The notes beneath the pieces were generated by a model that saw nothing but the letters and a program-made list of their open reading frames with translations, ran no database searches and was not told where the DNA came from. This document shows, piece after piece, positions 17,035 through 27,077 of a DNA stretch of 64,000 nt; position 1 is the stretch's first letter, and every line of letters starts with the position of its first letter. The DNA lies in the NCBI GenBank assembly GCA_002092835.1, contig LVWL01000020.1, forward strand, positions 310,001-374,000, read 5' to 3'. The DNA comes from Campylobacter concisus. GTDB lineage: Bacteria; Campylobacterota; Campylobacteria; Campylobacterales; Campylobacteraceae. The position numbers were made by a program, and so were the translations under genes.

Positions 17035-19488
17035 ATGAAAAGACGAGACTTTTTAAGATTGAGCGCATTAGGCGCGGCTAGCCTTCAAGCAAAAGAGCTT
17101 GGAAGCGCAGAGCAAGCGTTATTTGACAAACAAAGCGGACTAAGCGCAAATAAATTTGGTGCATTTTATGTAAAAACGATCGCAGGTCGCGTTGTTGAGA
17201 CCGTGCCATTTGAGGGCGATGCTTATCCAAACGAGCTAAATAACGCAGTCATTGACTACATCCAAAATGAGAGCAGGGTAAAATATCCATTTGTTAGAAA
17301 GAGCTTTTTAGCCAATCCAAACAACCCAAAGCCAGAGCTTCGTGGCAAAGAGGAGTTTGTGCGCGTGAGCTGGGACGAAGCGATAAAGCTAAGTGCAAAA
17401 ATTTTAAAAGAAAATTTCGATAAATACGGCGCTGAAGCGATCTACGGACAGGTTTATCAGTGGGGTAGCCTTGGCAAAGTAGGACATAGCCAAAAGACCG
17501 CAAAGAGGCTACTTAACGTGCTTGGTGGCTACGTAAATGAGCTTGGTGGCTACTCATACGGTGCAGCGACTGTCATCATGCCTCACGTCACTGGCTTCGT
17601 CGATCCTGCGCTAGCGCCAACAAAGTGGGAGGCTATCTTAAAAAACGCCAAAACGATCGTATTTTGGGGTACAAACCCAGTCGTTTCAAATAAAATCGCC
17701 ATTGGCGTGCCGCTTCACAACTCATATAAATACTACGATGAGATCAGAAAAAAAGGCGAAAGCGGCGAGATGAAAATTTATAGCGTTGACGTTTATCACA
17801 ACGATAGCGCAAAATACTTTGACTCAAAATACCTTGAAGTCGTGCCTTGCACCGATACGGCAATGATGATAGGTATGTGTAACTACCTTTATGAAAAAGG
17901 GCTTTACAATAAAGAATTTATAGAAAAATACACGGTTGGCTTTGATAAATTTAAAGAGTATATGCTTGGCACAAAAGATGGGGTCAATAAAAACCTAGCT
18001 TGGGCAAGTAAAATTTGTGGCGTTAGCGAGCAAGATCTTGCGAAATTTAGCGAAGATCTAGCTAAAAACGACTCAGTCATAGTTAGTGGCTATGCCATAC
18101 AAAGGCAAGATCACGGTGAGATGGCATACTGGGCGCTTGTGACGCTAAATGCGATGCTTGGACACATCGGCAAAGAGGGTTGTGGCTTTGTCACAAATGA
18201 CGGCATGCACAAAAATGCTGATGAAAGCTTCATAGCGCCTAAACTAGCGGCGTTTGAGACGAAGGTACCTCAAAAATTTATTGATAGCGGGCTGGTGCCA
18301 AAGACAAAGGGCTACGAAATGCCAAACTCAAGGCTAATAGATGCACTTCTTAAGCCAGGCAAAGAGATAACAAGAAATGGCAAGAGCTATAAACTGCCAA
18401 AGATCAGAGCGATGTTTAACGCCAATGGCTCGACTTTCACAAGGCATCCTGACGCAAATAGAGCGATAAAAGCTATGCGAAACGTTAATGCTATCATCAC
18501 TTGCGAGCCGTTTTGGACAAGTACAGCTAAATTTAGCGACATCGTCTTGCCAGCTGCGCTTGAGTACGAGCGAACAGACATCGAAATGGCAAACTCTACA
18601 AGTGAGTATCTATTTGCGATGAAGCCACTTGTTAAGCCATTTGGCGAGAGTAAAAGTGACTTCGAGATCGCAAGACTGATCGCCAAAGAGTGGGGCAGGG
18701 AAGAGGCATTTAACGAGGGTAAAAGCGAGCTAGAGTGGGTCAAGACAATATATGAAGATGCCGTTAAAAAGGCTGTCGAGCTTGGGTATGAGAGCATGCC
18801 TAGCTTTGAGGAATTTTGGGAGAAGGGATATTTTAGATTTGACAAGATCGATGAGAAAAAACGCTACTTTACAAACTATAAGAAATTCCGCGACGACCCA
18901 GTGGCAAATCCGCTAAAAACGCCATCTGGCAAGATAGAAATTTACTCTGAGACGGTTGCTGGCTTTGGCTATGATGACTGCCCACCGCATGCAACTTGGC
19001 TTGAGCCATTTGAGTGGCTTGGCGCAAAAAATAAAAAATACCCTATCGCAATTAGTGGTGCACACTCTAAATTTAGGCTTCACTCACAGCTAAATAACTC
19101 CGTGCTTCGCAACTTTAACGAGATCGCAGAGCGCGAGCCAGTGCTTATAAATCCAAAAACAGCCGAGGCTAGAGGGATAAAAATGGGCGACGTGGTGCGT
19201 GTGTTTAATGATAGAGGCGAAATTTTGTGCGGTGCCTTTGTCACCGAGGACGTGCCACAAAATGTCGTAATAGTAAGCGAAGGTGCGTGGTATGACCCTG
19301 AAAAACCGGGTGAAAAGAGCCTTTGCTTGCACGGAAATTTAAATGTGCTCACAAAAGATGTGCCATCAAGCAAGATGAGCCAGAGCAACACCGCTCACAC
19401 AAGCCTTGTGGATGTCGAGAAATTTAAAGGCGTGCCAAAGCGTGTCAGGGCATTTGACGCACCAAAGATCGGTGTAATGCACGCATAA
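17035..19488 (+). CDS. Periplasmic molybdopterin oxidoreductase, TMAO / biotin-sulfoxide reductase type
   Basis: 817 aa, DMSO-reductase family. The Tat signal is MKRRDFLRLSALGAASLQA. There is no N-terminal [4Fe-4S] cysteine motif, as in TorA/BisC. The region YQWGSLGKVGHSQ holds the Ser expected to ligate molybdenum. FWGTNPVVS and the C-terminal AISGAHSKFRLHSQ bind the bis-MGD cofactor. The likely role is reduction of TMAO or S-/N-oxides as terminal acceptor. C. jejuni pairs its homologue with a c-type cytochrome gene, but none is adjacent here. A hairpin terminator follows. The exact substrate is not resolvable. Confidence 0.85.
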   Translation: MKRRDFLRLSALGAASLQAKELGSAEQALFDKQSGLSANKFGAFYVKTIAGRVVETVPFEGDAYPNELNNAVIDYIQNESRVKYPFVRKSFLANPNNPKPELRGKEEFVRVSWDEAIKLSAKILKENFDKYGAEAIYGQVYQWGSLGKVGHSQKTAKRLLNVLGGYVNELGGYSYGAATVIMPHVTGFVDPALAPTKWEAILKNAKTIVFWGTNPVVSNKIAIGVPLHNSYKYYDEIRKKGESGEMKIYSVDVYHNDSAKYFDSKYLEVVPCTDTAMMIGMCNYLYEKGLYNKEFIEKYTVGFDKFKEYMLGTKDGVNKNLAWASKICGVSEQDLAKFSEDLAKNDSVIVSGYAIQRQDHGEMAYWALVTLNAMLGHIGKEGCGFVTNDGMHKNADESFIAPKLAAFETKVPQKFIDSGLVPKTKGYEMPNSRLIDALLKPGKEITRNGKSYKLPKIRAMFNANGSTFTRHPDANRAIKAMRNVNAIITCEPFWTSTAKFSDIVLPAALEYERTDIEMANSTSEYLFAMKPLVKPFGESKSDFEIARLIAKEWGREEAFNEGKSELEWVKTIYEDAVKKAVELGYESMPSFEEFWEKGYFRFDKIDEKKRYFTNYKKFRDDPVANPLKTPSGKIEIYSETVAGFGYDDCPPHATWLEPFEWLGAKNKKYPIAISGAHSKFRLHSQLNNSVLRNFNEIAEREPVLINPKTAEARGIKMGDVVRVFNDRGEILCGAFVTEDVPQNVVIVSEGAWYDPEKPGEKSLCLHGNLNVLTKDVPSSKMSQSNTAHTSLVDVEKFKGVPKRVRAFDAPKIGVMHA

Positions 19489-19490
19489 AA

Positions 19491-19520
19491 TAGAAGCTAT
19501 CCTTAAATGGATAGCTTCTA
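19491..19520 (+). terminator. Terminator between the molybdoenzyme and dynamin genes
   Basis: A 12-bp perfect stem (TAGAAGCTATCC and its complement; 19491-19502 with 19509-19520), 6-nt loop, just after the stop, between convergent genes. It may act in both directions. Confidence 0.75.
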
Positions 19521-19537
19521 AGCTTTAAAAAATTTAT

Positions 19538-21370
19538 TTATCTTAATAGCAATGAATTTTCACAAAGCTCTTCGATCTTTGAAATTTGCTCTTTAACTCT
19601 TGCTTTTAAGCCATCAAGCATTGCTATTTTTAAAGTATAAATTTCATTAAAATCGCTCTTTATATCAAGCAAAATTTTATTTAAAAACGAGCTATTTGAG
19701 CACATTAAAGCTTCAAACTCATAAAGACTAAACGCATCAAGCATACGCTCATAGACGTCTTTTGCGCTTGGAATATAAAGTGGCGTATTCATCTGCAGAT
19801 GCGATTCTAGCGTCTTTTCTATCTTTTGTTTTATAAAATAAACCGCGAGTTTGAGCGCGTTTTCATAGTTTGAGGCTAGCTTTATATCAAGCTTTTCAAA
19901 AAACAAAGAGACCTTTTGTGTGGCCTTAAATTTAGCCGTTTCATACTCTCTTAAAAAATTTTCATATGTCCGTCCGGCATAGGTATTTATGGATTTTGTT
20001 TCGTAAGCCAAGGCTTGATCATCAAAGCTAGCGTAATTTTCATAGCGAGATTTATATATTAAAAATTTATCCTCTAAATTTTTATAAAGCTCATTAAATG
20101 CTGAGGTTATTGCATTTTCTAGCTCTTTTACATCTTTTTTGTAGCGTTTAAAAAATTTATTAAAAACCACATCTTCGTAGATAAGTTTTGAAAAGACTTC
20201 GTCGCTATCAAGGCTTATTACCTCAAAATTTTCACGCTTATAAATTTCTTTGTTTAAAAGCGTCTTTGAAGCGTTAAATTTTGTTTTTGAAAATGGTTTA
20301 AGTAGCTTAAATACCTCATCGGCGGCAAGTTTTATAACTTCACTCATTTGACTATATCTTAAAGCGATCTTTGGTTTAAACTCCTCTTTTATCGCCTCTA
20401 GCCTCTCATCCAATGAGCCACTAAATTCATCTAAAATCAACTGTGCATTGTCATAAATTTCTAGATGTTTTTCTTGCTCGTTGGTTAGGAGTTTTACGAT
20501 CTTTTTTGCCCTTACTTTTATGAAATTTTCTTTAAAGCTCTTGTCCAAAAAGCACTCTTTAATAGCCTTTAGAGCTTCGTTAAAATTTGAAGCTTCAAGT
20601 AGGCTTTTGTCATTATTTGTGATGCCAAGGAGTGCTTGCTTTGATGAGATAGCGATGATATCCTCAAAAAGCTCGCCATAAGTTTGCCTAGCGTGCTTTA
20701 GCAAACTTTCAAGCTCCTCCTCGCTTAGCTTGTCTTTTTGGTTGATTAGGCAGATCGCTTTTAGATCATTTGCTTTTAAAATTTCTTTGATACTTTCAAG
20801 CTCGCTTGCCTTTGCGGCGTTATTTGCAAGGCTTAGCCATATCGTGCCACTAACCTTTTTTAGTGTATTTTTTGTCTCTTTTGTGTCAGCATCTCTTAGC
20901 GAGTTTAGACCAGGAGTGTCGATGAAATTTATCTCTTTTAAAATCTCACTTGGCGCATAAAGCGTCATACTAGAAACTTGCTCGCCTAACTTATTTAGCT
21001 CGGCTAGATCGCTACTTGCTAGTAGGCTTTCGCTACCATTTATAAATTTCACGCTTAGAAGTGGCATCTTTGCAAATTTTAGCCTCACAGCCTTTGCGGT
21101 GACCGGAGTTAGTCCTGATGGCAAGATATCTTGGCTAAGAAGTGCGTTTAAAAACGTTGATTTTCCACTTGAAAACTGACCGATAACAGCTATTAGTGGT
21201 GGCTCATTTAAAGTATCTATTAGTAAATTTAAACTCTCTTTTATCTGCTCGCTTATATGCAAACTAGGATCGTTTAGATCATTTACGAGTCTAGCTAGCT
21301 CGCCCTTAAAATCATTTGTAAAGACCTTAAAATATCTCGCTTTGTAGGCATTTATAAATTCATTAAACAT
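19538..21370 (-). CDS. Bacterial dynamin-like GTPase, DLP2-type partner
   Basis: 610 aa, large membrane-remodelling GTPase. P-loop GQFSSGKST (64-72), switch II DTPG (151-154), and G4-like NQKD in CLINQKDKL. The remainder is long helical stalk/trunk with a C-terminal coiled-coil-like tail. The size matches C. jejuni Cj0412 (DLP2). The bacterial DLP1/DLP2 pair forms a tetramer that tethers membranes (established for C. jejuni). The 5' end overlaps the companion gene by 8 bases on the same strand, consistent with coupled translation of two obligate partners. Confidence 0.85.
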   Translation of the reverse strand: MFNEFINAYKARYFKVFTNDFKGELARLVNDLNDPSLHISEQIKESLNLLIDTLNEPPLIAVIGQFSSGKSTFLNALLSQDILPSGLTPVTAKAVRLKFAKMPLLSVKFINGSESLLASSDLAELNKLGEQVSSMTLYAPSEILKEINFIDTPGLNSLRDADTKETKNTLKKVSGTIWLSLANNAAKASELESIKEILKANDLKAICLINQKDKLSEEELESLLKHARQTYGELFEDIIAISSKQALLGITNNDKSLLEASNFNEALKAIKECFLDKSFKENFIKVRAKKIVKLLTNEQEKHLEIYDNAQLILDEFSGSLDERLEAIKEEFKPKIALRYSQMSEVIKLAADEVFKLLKPFSKTKFNASKTLLNKEIYKRENFEVISLDSDEVFSKLIYEDVVFNKFFKRYKKDVKELENAITSAFNELYKNLEDKFLIYKSRYENYASFDDQALAYETKSINTYAGRTYENFLREYETAKFKATQKVSLFFEKLDIKLASNYENALKLAVYFIKQKIEKTLESHLQMNTPLYIPSAKDVYERMLDAFSLYEFEALMCSNSSFLNKILLDIKSDFNEIYTLKIAMLDGLKARVKEQISKIEELCENSLLLR

Positions 21371-23450
21371 TTTTAATATCCTCTAAAAGTGAGTAAATTT
21401 CATCTTGTAAGGAGGTCTTTTGTTTAAGCTTTGAAATTGAGCTTTGATTTTGTAAATTTAGCTCATTAAGTTTTTTATTGAGAACTAAAAGCCTTTTATT
21501 TAAAGCCTCTTTTTGGCTCATCTCATAAGCCTTTACTCGCTCTTTTAGTAGCTTTTTTTCATGTTCTGCTAGCGTCTCACAAAACTGCGATATGCTTTTA
21601 TTGTTAAGTAAATTTTGTCTTAAACTTGAAAGTGCCTCATCTGGCTCATTTTTGCTTAAAATTTTAGCTTCAAGCTCATCTAAAAGCTCTCTAAAATCAA
21701 GCTCTACGCCCATTTGCTTTAAAAAGTCATTTATACTAAAAATTTTATTTTCACTCACACTAAAGCCATCAAAACTTAAAGCGATATTTTGCTCGCATGA
21801 CTTTGTCTGCACTAAAGTTTCATTTCTGGCCTCTCTCATGAGTGCCGCAACTCCGTCACAAAGTGTAGTTTTTGCTATTTGTGTAAGACGTTTTAGATTT
21901 AAATTTTCTCTTTTATTTTTGCAGTAAGTGATCTCGCTCTTAAGCTTTTCATTTAGATTTTGTAGTAGTGCTTCAAGCCCCATTTTATAGATATCTTTTG
22001 CATTTTTATCATCGAGTTTTTTTAGCTCGCTTTCTAAAAGCCTTTCAAGTTTTGTGAAATTTTCATTAAGAGAATTTTTGATATTTGCTTGCTCGTTTTG
22101 CAAAGCTTCTAGCTCTAAACCAAATGCTTTAAGCTCTAAAATTTTAGCCTTTGTGGCTTCGAGTTTTGTTTTTAAAATATTTTGCAATTCTTTTTGATAT
22201 GAGCTTAAAATGAGAGCTGATTTTTTAGAGTCTTTACCAAAAAGCACATCGTAAAGATACTCTTTAAACTCCGGCACGCCACTATTTAAAGCACCATCAA
22301 GATAAGCCTTTGCACTAAGGGCAAAATAATCTATCTTAATATCATTTATCTGTTCACCGATCGCCTTTTTTACGTAGTTAAGCGTTTCATTAATACCCTT
22401 TGCGTCTAACTCGTCAGCATGAGTTAGCACGATAGCAACTCTTACGATGTGTGAGTTTTCAAGGCATTTTTTCAAAAACAGTGCGTCCTTTTGCGTAGCG
22501 CTTTGTGAGGCGTTCATGAGGTGGGCTAAAAGGTCGCACTCTTTCATAAAATTTGTAGTTATTTGCTCTCTTAAAACGATCGCATCATCTATGCCCGGAG
22601 TGTCTATAATGCAGACATTATCTCTTAAAAGCTCCAAGTCATCATAAAGCTCAACGCTTTTTACGAGATTTGCTGTTTTTGAGCTTGAAGATGTATAGTT
22701 TTTGATCTCATCTAGGCTGATCTCTACGCTACTAGCTGGTAAATTTTCGCTTGTGAGTCCAAGCTTTTCTAGCTCGTCTGGGCTATAAAAATTTACCTTT
22801 GCATGGCTATTTGATGCGTGCTTTAAGATGGTTAAATTTATGGTTTCAGGCACATTTGAAGTGCCTAGGACGGATTTGTTTAAAAGCGCATTTAAAAGGG
22901 TTGATTTGCCAGAGTTTATGACGCCACTTACTGCGATGTTAAAAAGCGTTTCGTTTGATCTTTTTTTGGCGTTTTTTAAAGCTAGTAAAAATTCTTTATC
23001 TTCATCAAGCATGCTTGCTTTTTCATTTATCTCATTTAGAAAATCTAGGCTCTTGTGAAAGTGATCTTTTGGTTTTGTATTAGAAATTTCTGCTTTATTT
23101 TGATTTGAGTTTTTGCTTATAAATTTTATTAAAAAATCAAATTTTTCATGGCTAATTATCTTTTCATCACGTAGCTTTTGTAAGTAGGTTACAAGTTCAT
23201 CACTTGAAATTTTTGCCTCATTTAACGCTTTTAGCGTGGCTAGCTGGGCACTTTGTATGCTAAAGATATCAAGTCCAACGCCTAGCTTTTTTAAGATATT
23301 TCTAAACTCGGCAAGAGCCATAAACTCATCTAAATTTTTCTCATCACAAGATAAAAGAAGTGCCAGTAGATCTGGGTAAAAAGGCACGCTCGCATCGGTA
23401 TTAGCGTAAATTTTATTTAAATGCCAAGCGTGATTTAAAAACTCGTCCAT
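21363..23450 (-). CDS. Bacterial dynamin-like GTPase, DLP1-type partner
   Basis: 695 aa. A long N-terminal helical region (about 1-165) precedes the GTPase domain: P-loop GVINSGKST (176-184), DTPGIDD switch, LTHADELD as G4. A helical stalk rich in Leu/Lys/Glu follows. The N-terminal extension and size match C. jejuni Cj0411 (DLP1), whose N-terminal region contacts DLP2. It is first in a two-gene unit with the DLP2-type gene. It is probably a membrane-associated tether or remodeller; the cellular purpose in Campylobacter is not settled. Confidence 0.85.
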   Translation of the reverse strand: MDEFLNHAWHLNKIYANTDASVPFYPDLLALLLSCDEKNLDEFMALAEFRNILKKLGVGLDIFSIQSAQLATLKALNEAKISSDELVTYLQKLRDEKIISHEKFDFLIKFISKNSNQNKAEISNTKPKDHFHKSLDFLNEINEKASMLDEDKEFLLALKNAKKRSNETLFNIAVSGVINSGKSTLLNALLNKSVLGTSNVPETINLTILKHASNSHAKVNFYSPDELEKLGLTSENLPASSVEISLDEIKNYTSSSSKTANLVKSVELYDDLELLRDNVCIIDTPGIDDAIVLREQITTNFMKECDLLAHLMNASQSATQKDALFLKKCLENSHIVRVAIVLTHADELDAKGINETLNYVKKAIGEQINDIKIDYFALSAKAYLDGALNSGVPEFKEYLYDVLFGKDSKKSALILSSYQKELQNILKTKLEATKAKILELKAFGLELEALQNEQANIKNSLNENFTKLERLLESELKKLDDKNAKDIYKMGLEALLQNLNEKLKSEITYCKNKRENLNLKRLTQIAKTTLCDGVAALMREARNETLVQTKSCEQNIALSFDGFSVSENKIFSINDFLKQMGVELDFRELLDELEAKILSKNEPDEALSSLRQNLLNNKSISQFCETLAEHEKKLLKERVKAYEMSQKEALNKRLLVLNKKLNELNLQNQSSISKLKQKTSLQDEIYSLLEDIKNV

Positions 23451-23546
23451 TAAAGATTCTTTTTTTGAAATTTTTTAGATTTTATTACGTTTTTACTTAC
23501 GAAGCTATCAAGATTTAGGCGCAAAATTTTATGTTTTTTAAAAAGT

Positions 23547-24554
23547 TTAATTTAACTCAAGCTTTTTAAAGCTAACTCTTGGATTTATATTTAGCTCGCT
23601 ATGGCTTACAAACTCGCCTTTTAGGTACTTCTCACGCCCCACTCTTGCTATCATCAAGGCGTTATCAGAGCAAAACTCAAGTGGAGCTAGCAAAAGCTCG
23701 CACTCATTTTTTTGGCAAAGCGTTTCAAGTCTTTTTCGTAAATTTAGATTTGCACTTGCGCCGCCAACTACGCCAAAACGCTTAAAATTTCTTAAACAAA
23801 AGACCTTTTCAAGCTTGTTTAAAATGTGCTCACAGGCAGTATTTTCAAATGCGTAGCAGATGTCAGCAATATCTTTTTGAGTGATACTTTCTAACTTAGA
23901 AATTTCAACTCTGACTTGGTTTTTAAGCCCTGAAAAACTATACTCAAGACGTTTATCGTGAAGAAGTGGAATGGTAAAATGAAACCTCTCTTTGTCTTTG
24001 CAAAGTAGGGCATTTTGCTGAACTACGGCACCGCCTGGATAACCAAGATCAAGCATTTTAGCAACCTTGTCAAAGCTCTCACCAAAGCTATCATCGCTAG
24101 TGCTTGCTAGCTCAGTGATTTCACCATTTTCGTCAATCTCTAGGATCATCGTATGCCCACCACTTACTAGCAGGACGCCAAGTGGAAAGGTGGCTTCGCA
24201 ATCTAAAAATAGTGAGTAGATGTGACCAACTAAATGATTTACGGCAATTAGCGGGATATTAAGAGCAACGCTTAATGCTTTTGCCATGCTGACGCCACCT
24301 ATTAGGCTCACACTAAGACCCGGCTCATTTGTTACAGCGATCGCTTTTATTTCTTTAAAATTTGGCAAGATATCCTCTAAGAGTGCTGGCAGCGCCTTTG
24401 TATGAAGCCTAGCTGCAAGCTCAGGAACCACGCCACCAAAGATAGCGTGCTCCTCTTCTTGAGAAATTTTTTGATAATAAATCTTCTCTAAAGTGCGTTC
24501 ATCTATGAGCGCGACCGAGCTATCATCGCAGCTACTTTCGATGCCAAGTATCAT
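23547..24554 (-). CDS. tsaD: tRNA N6-threonylcarbamoyladenosine transferase TsaD
   Basis: 335 aa, transfers the threonylcarbamoyl group to A37 of ANN-decoding tRNAs. It has the ASKHA fold and the TsaD motifs GIESSCDDSS at the N-terminus, iron-binding HLVGH (about residue 108), SGGHTMI, and GVVGGASANLNLR near the end. Essential in most bacteria. The ATG overlaps the stop of pgp1 by 4 bases. The order tsaD-pgp1-(uraA)-dxr-cdsA resembles C. jejuni Cj1344c-Cj1347c. Confidence 0.95.
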   Translation of the reverse strand: MILGIESSCDDSSVALIDERTLEKIYYQKISQEEEHAIFGGVVPELAARLHTKALPALLEDILPNFKEIKAIAVTNEPGLSVSLIGGVSMAKALSVALNIPLIAVNHLVGHIYSLFLDCEATFPLGVLLVSGGHTMILEIDENGEITELASTSDDSFGESFDKVAKMLDLGYPGGAVVQQNALLCKDKERFHFTIPLLHDKRLEYSFSGLKNQVRVEISKLESITQKDIADICYAFENTACEHILNKLEKVFCLRNFKRFGVVGGASANLNLRKRLETLCQKNECELLLAPLEFCSDNALMIARVGREKYLKGEFVSHSELNINPRVSFKKLELN

Positions 24555-25842
24555 TTAAACTCCGCTAAGATCATGCCAGCAAATTTCTCTTTGCCATCTT
24601 CGTTTTTATAAAACTCGACTCGGTAAATTTTGCTGTCTTTATCGATGCTGTAGCTTTTATTTAGGCTATTTTTAGTCACTTCTTGCTCGCTCTCATCTAT
24701 ACTTTTTGTGCCATATCCTATGACATTTACGCGCACGTTTTTGAGTGATTTTATTTTAAAGCTCTTTTTCACGCTAAATTTATCGCCACTTTTTAATGTA
24801 AGCTCGCTACCGTCACTTATTAGTGAAATTTCATCAAGTGGTTTTGCAAACTCAAAATATTGTGGCTTTAGCCTAGTAACAAAGCGGTTGCCGTACTGCA
24901 CTTTGAAGCTACCATTTTCTTTTATGACGGCTATTAGTGGATTTGGTGAGTTGTAATTTAACTCGCCTTTTTTAAGCGGGACAAAATTTATTAAAGGCTT
25001 TAGATTTTTAAGGCTTATCGCGTATGAATTTTCAAGCTCGAGTCTGATCTCTTTTTCGATCGCCTTTTTTACGCTTTTAACATCAAGATTAAACGGCCTA
25101 GTAAAGCTGATACCAGCCTTTTTCATATATTCTTCAATGGCGATTAGATGATAATAAGTCCTTTGCTCGGCGTTTAAATTTTTACTAGCTTCGTTTGCAA
25201 AGGCTGATTTGTTTTGCGTGATAGCATAGTAAGTTAGGCTTTTAGCATCTCTTTGTCACCCATTGCGGTGTGCGTATTTTTGATGTGATACTGGTGTTTT
25301 TGATCTATTAGATGCTTGTTTAGCACATCTTTTACGCTAGAGGCGATGCTTTCAAGCTCTGGGTATTTTGAGCCAGGAAGCGTACTTTGATCTATGATGC
25401 AAGTATTGCCCCATTTATCTGGATTTTCGTCTTTGTTTATAAATTTATCTCTGTAATAGCCACTTCCATCGTGCAAATTTAAGATGAGCGTAACGTTTTT
25501 GTCGGTTATGACGTCTTTTATCTTCATCACTGAGTTGTAATCAGGATCGTTTTTATCTACATGGGCAAATTTTCTATTCATATCGCCTTTTGTGCCACGA
25601 CTTCGCTCGATTATGCTTGGGAAATTTAAATTTGGCACAACCCAAAGCGAACCTTTTGTGATGTTATAGTCAGTTGCCACGATAGAGGCTGCCAAAAAGC
25701 CACCTGGCTCATCGCCTTGAATGCCACCGATTAACAACATCGTGTTTTCGCTTGGTTCACCTTTTTTGATGAGCGCATAGTCTAAAGTATTAGCTAAACT
25801 AGCAGTGGTAAAGGTTAGTAAAAAAAGTAAAAATTTACGCAT
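24551..25842 (-). pseudogene. pgp1: Peptidoglycan DL-carboxypeptidase Pgp1 (Csd4 homologue), frameshifted as given
   Basis: Periplasmic M14-type zinc carboxypeptidase that trims tripeptide stems to dipeptides and is needed for helical cell shape in C. jejuni and H. pylori. The N-terminal piece (25842-25234, 202 aa) has a signal peptide and the motifs GGIQGDEPGGF (zinc His replaced by Gln, as is characteristic of Csd4) and NLHDGSG. The frame breaks at an A4 run (plus-strand T4, 25240-25243). One extra A joins MLK to SLTYYAIT and on into the 24551-25126 frame, giving about 430 aa in total, the family length. Either a base-call error or a real shape-altering mutation. Confidence 0.85.
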
Positions 25843-27077
25843 TAATATCCTTCGTAATGCTTTGTCTTTGGTAAAAGCAAATTTAAAACTATGCCAGTAA
25901 CCGCGCCAAGTCCGATACCTGAAAATTTAACCGCTCCAAGATCAAGTACCATGCCGCCGATAGCAAAGATAAAGATGAGGGCTACGATTATCATATTTCT
26001 AGGATCTGCAAGATCGACTTTGTTTTTTATAAGTGTCTCCATGCCAACGCTTGCGATGATGCCAAAAAGTAGCAGCATGATACCGCCGATGACTGGGGCT
26101 GGGATAGTTGAAAGCACCGCTCCTAGCTTACCAACGAAGGCTAGTACGATGGCAGTGATCGCTGCAAAGGTCATGATCGCTGGATTATAAGCTTTTGTAA
26201 GGCTAACTGCGCCTGTGACCTCTGAGTAGGTGGTGTTTGGCGGACCACCAAAAAAAGCAGCAAGCGAAGTGGCAAGACCATCTCCAAGGAGCGTATTTTT
26301 AAGGCCTGGATTTTTTAGAAAATCCTCTTTTGTAACATTTGATATAGCAAGCATATCGCCTATGTGCTCGATCGCTGGAGCGATGGCGATAGGTATCATA
26401 TAAATGATCGCTTCAAACTCAAATTTTGGTGTAGTGAAATTTGGCATTCTAAACCAAGGTGCATTAAAGATAGGTGTAAAATCAACCATGCCAAAGCAGT
26501 AAGCTACGATGTTTCCGACGATAATGCCAAGCAAAATAGGTATAAGCCTAAACATGCCGCGTCCAAGCATCATTACCAAAATAGTAGCCACTAGCGAAAT
26601 GCCAGCGACGATCATCGCCTCATTTTGTGTATAAATTTCAGTAGCTGATGTTGCCATTTTGACGGCATTTGGAGCAAGGATAAGGCCTATTGTCATGATG
26701 ACAGGTCCAACGACAACTGGAGGCAAAATTTTATGCAAAATTTTCTCTCCGCCAAAGCGGACCACGAGGCTTAAAACAACGTAGAAAAATCCAGCAAATA
26801 TAACGCCCCCCATCGTCACGGCTATGCCCCATTTTTCGATACCGTACTGAAGTGGCGCGATAAAAGCAAAGGAGCTTGCTAAAAAAATAGGCGGAACATT
26901 TTTTCTAGTGATTAGCTGAAAAAGTAGCGTGCCAAGACCGGCTGTAAAGAGAGCTACATTTGCATCTAGTCCCGTAAGTATCGGCACTAATACCAGTGCA
27001 CCAAAGGCGACAAATAAAAATTGAACACCGATTAAGCTTTGTTTGGGATCAAATTTATAACCCTCATACCTTTGCAT
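25842..27077 (-). CDS. Uracil/xanthine permease, UraA-like (NCS2 family)
   Basis: 411-aa inner-membrane nucleobase:cation symporter with about 14 hydrophobic segments. Characteristic motifs are YGIEKWGIAVTMGG early, IAIAPAIEHIGDMLAIS (TM8 substrate Glu) and GGPPNTTYSEVTGAV (TM10). Uracil is the likeliest substrate by overall family similarity. It lies between dxr and pgp1; the end overlaps the pgp1 start (TAATG), and the start overlaps dxr by 14 bases. Confidence 0.88.
   Translation of the reverse strand: MQRYEGYKFDPKQSLIGVQFLFVAFGALVLVPILTGLDANVALFTAGLGTLLFQLITRKNVPPIFLASSFAFIAPLQYGIEKWGIAVTMGGVIFAGFFYVVLSLVVRFGGEKILHKILPPVVVGPVIMTIGLILAPNAVKMATSATEIYTQNEAMIVAGISLVATILVMMLGRGMFRLIPILLGIIVGNIVAYCFGMVDFTPIFNAPWFRMPNFTTPKFEFEAIIYMIPIAIAPAIEHIGDMLAISNVTKEDFLKNPGLKNTLLGDGLATSLAAFFGGPPNTTYSEVTGAVSLTKAYNPAIMTFAAITAIVLAFVGKLGAVLSTIPAPVIGGIMLLLFGIIASVGMETLIKNKVDLADPRNMIIVALIFIFAIGGMVLDLGAVKFSGIGLGAVTGIVLNLLLPKTKHYEGY

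Noticed and set aside
20481..23058. Several plus-strand open frames inside the dynamin genes
   Set aside because: All are Ser/Phe/Leu-rich mirror frames of the GTPase genes.
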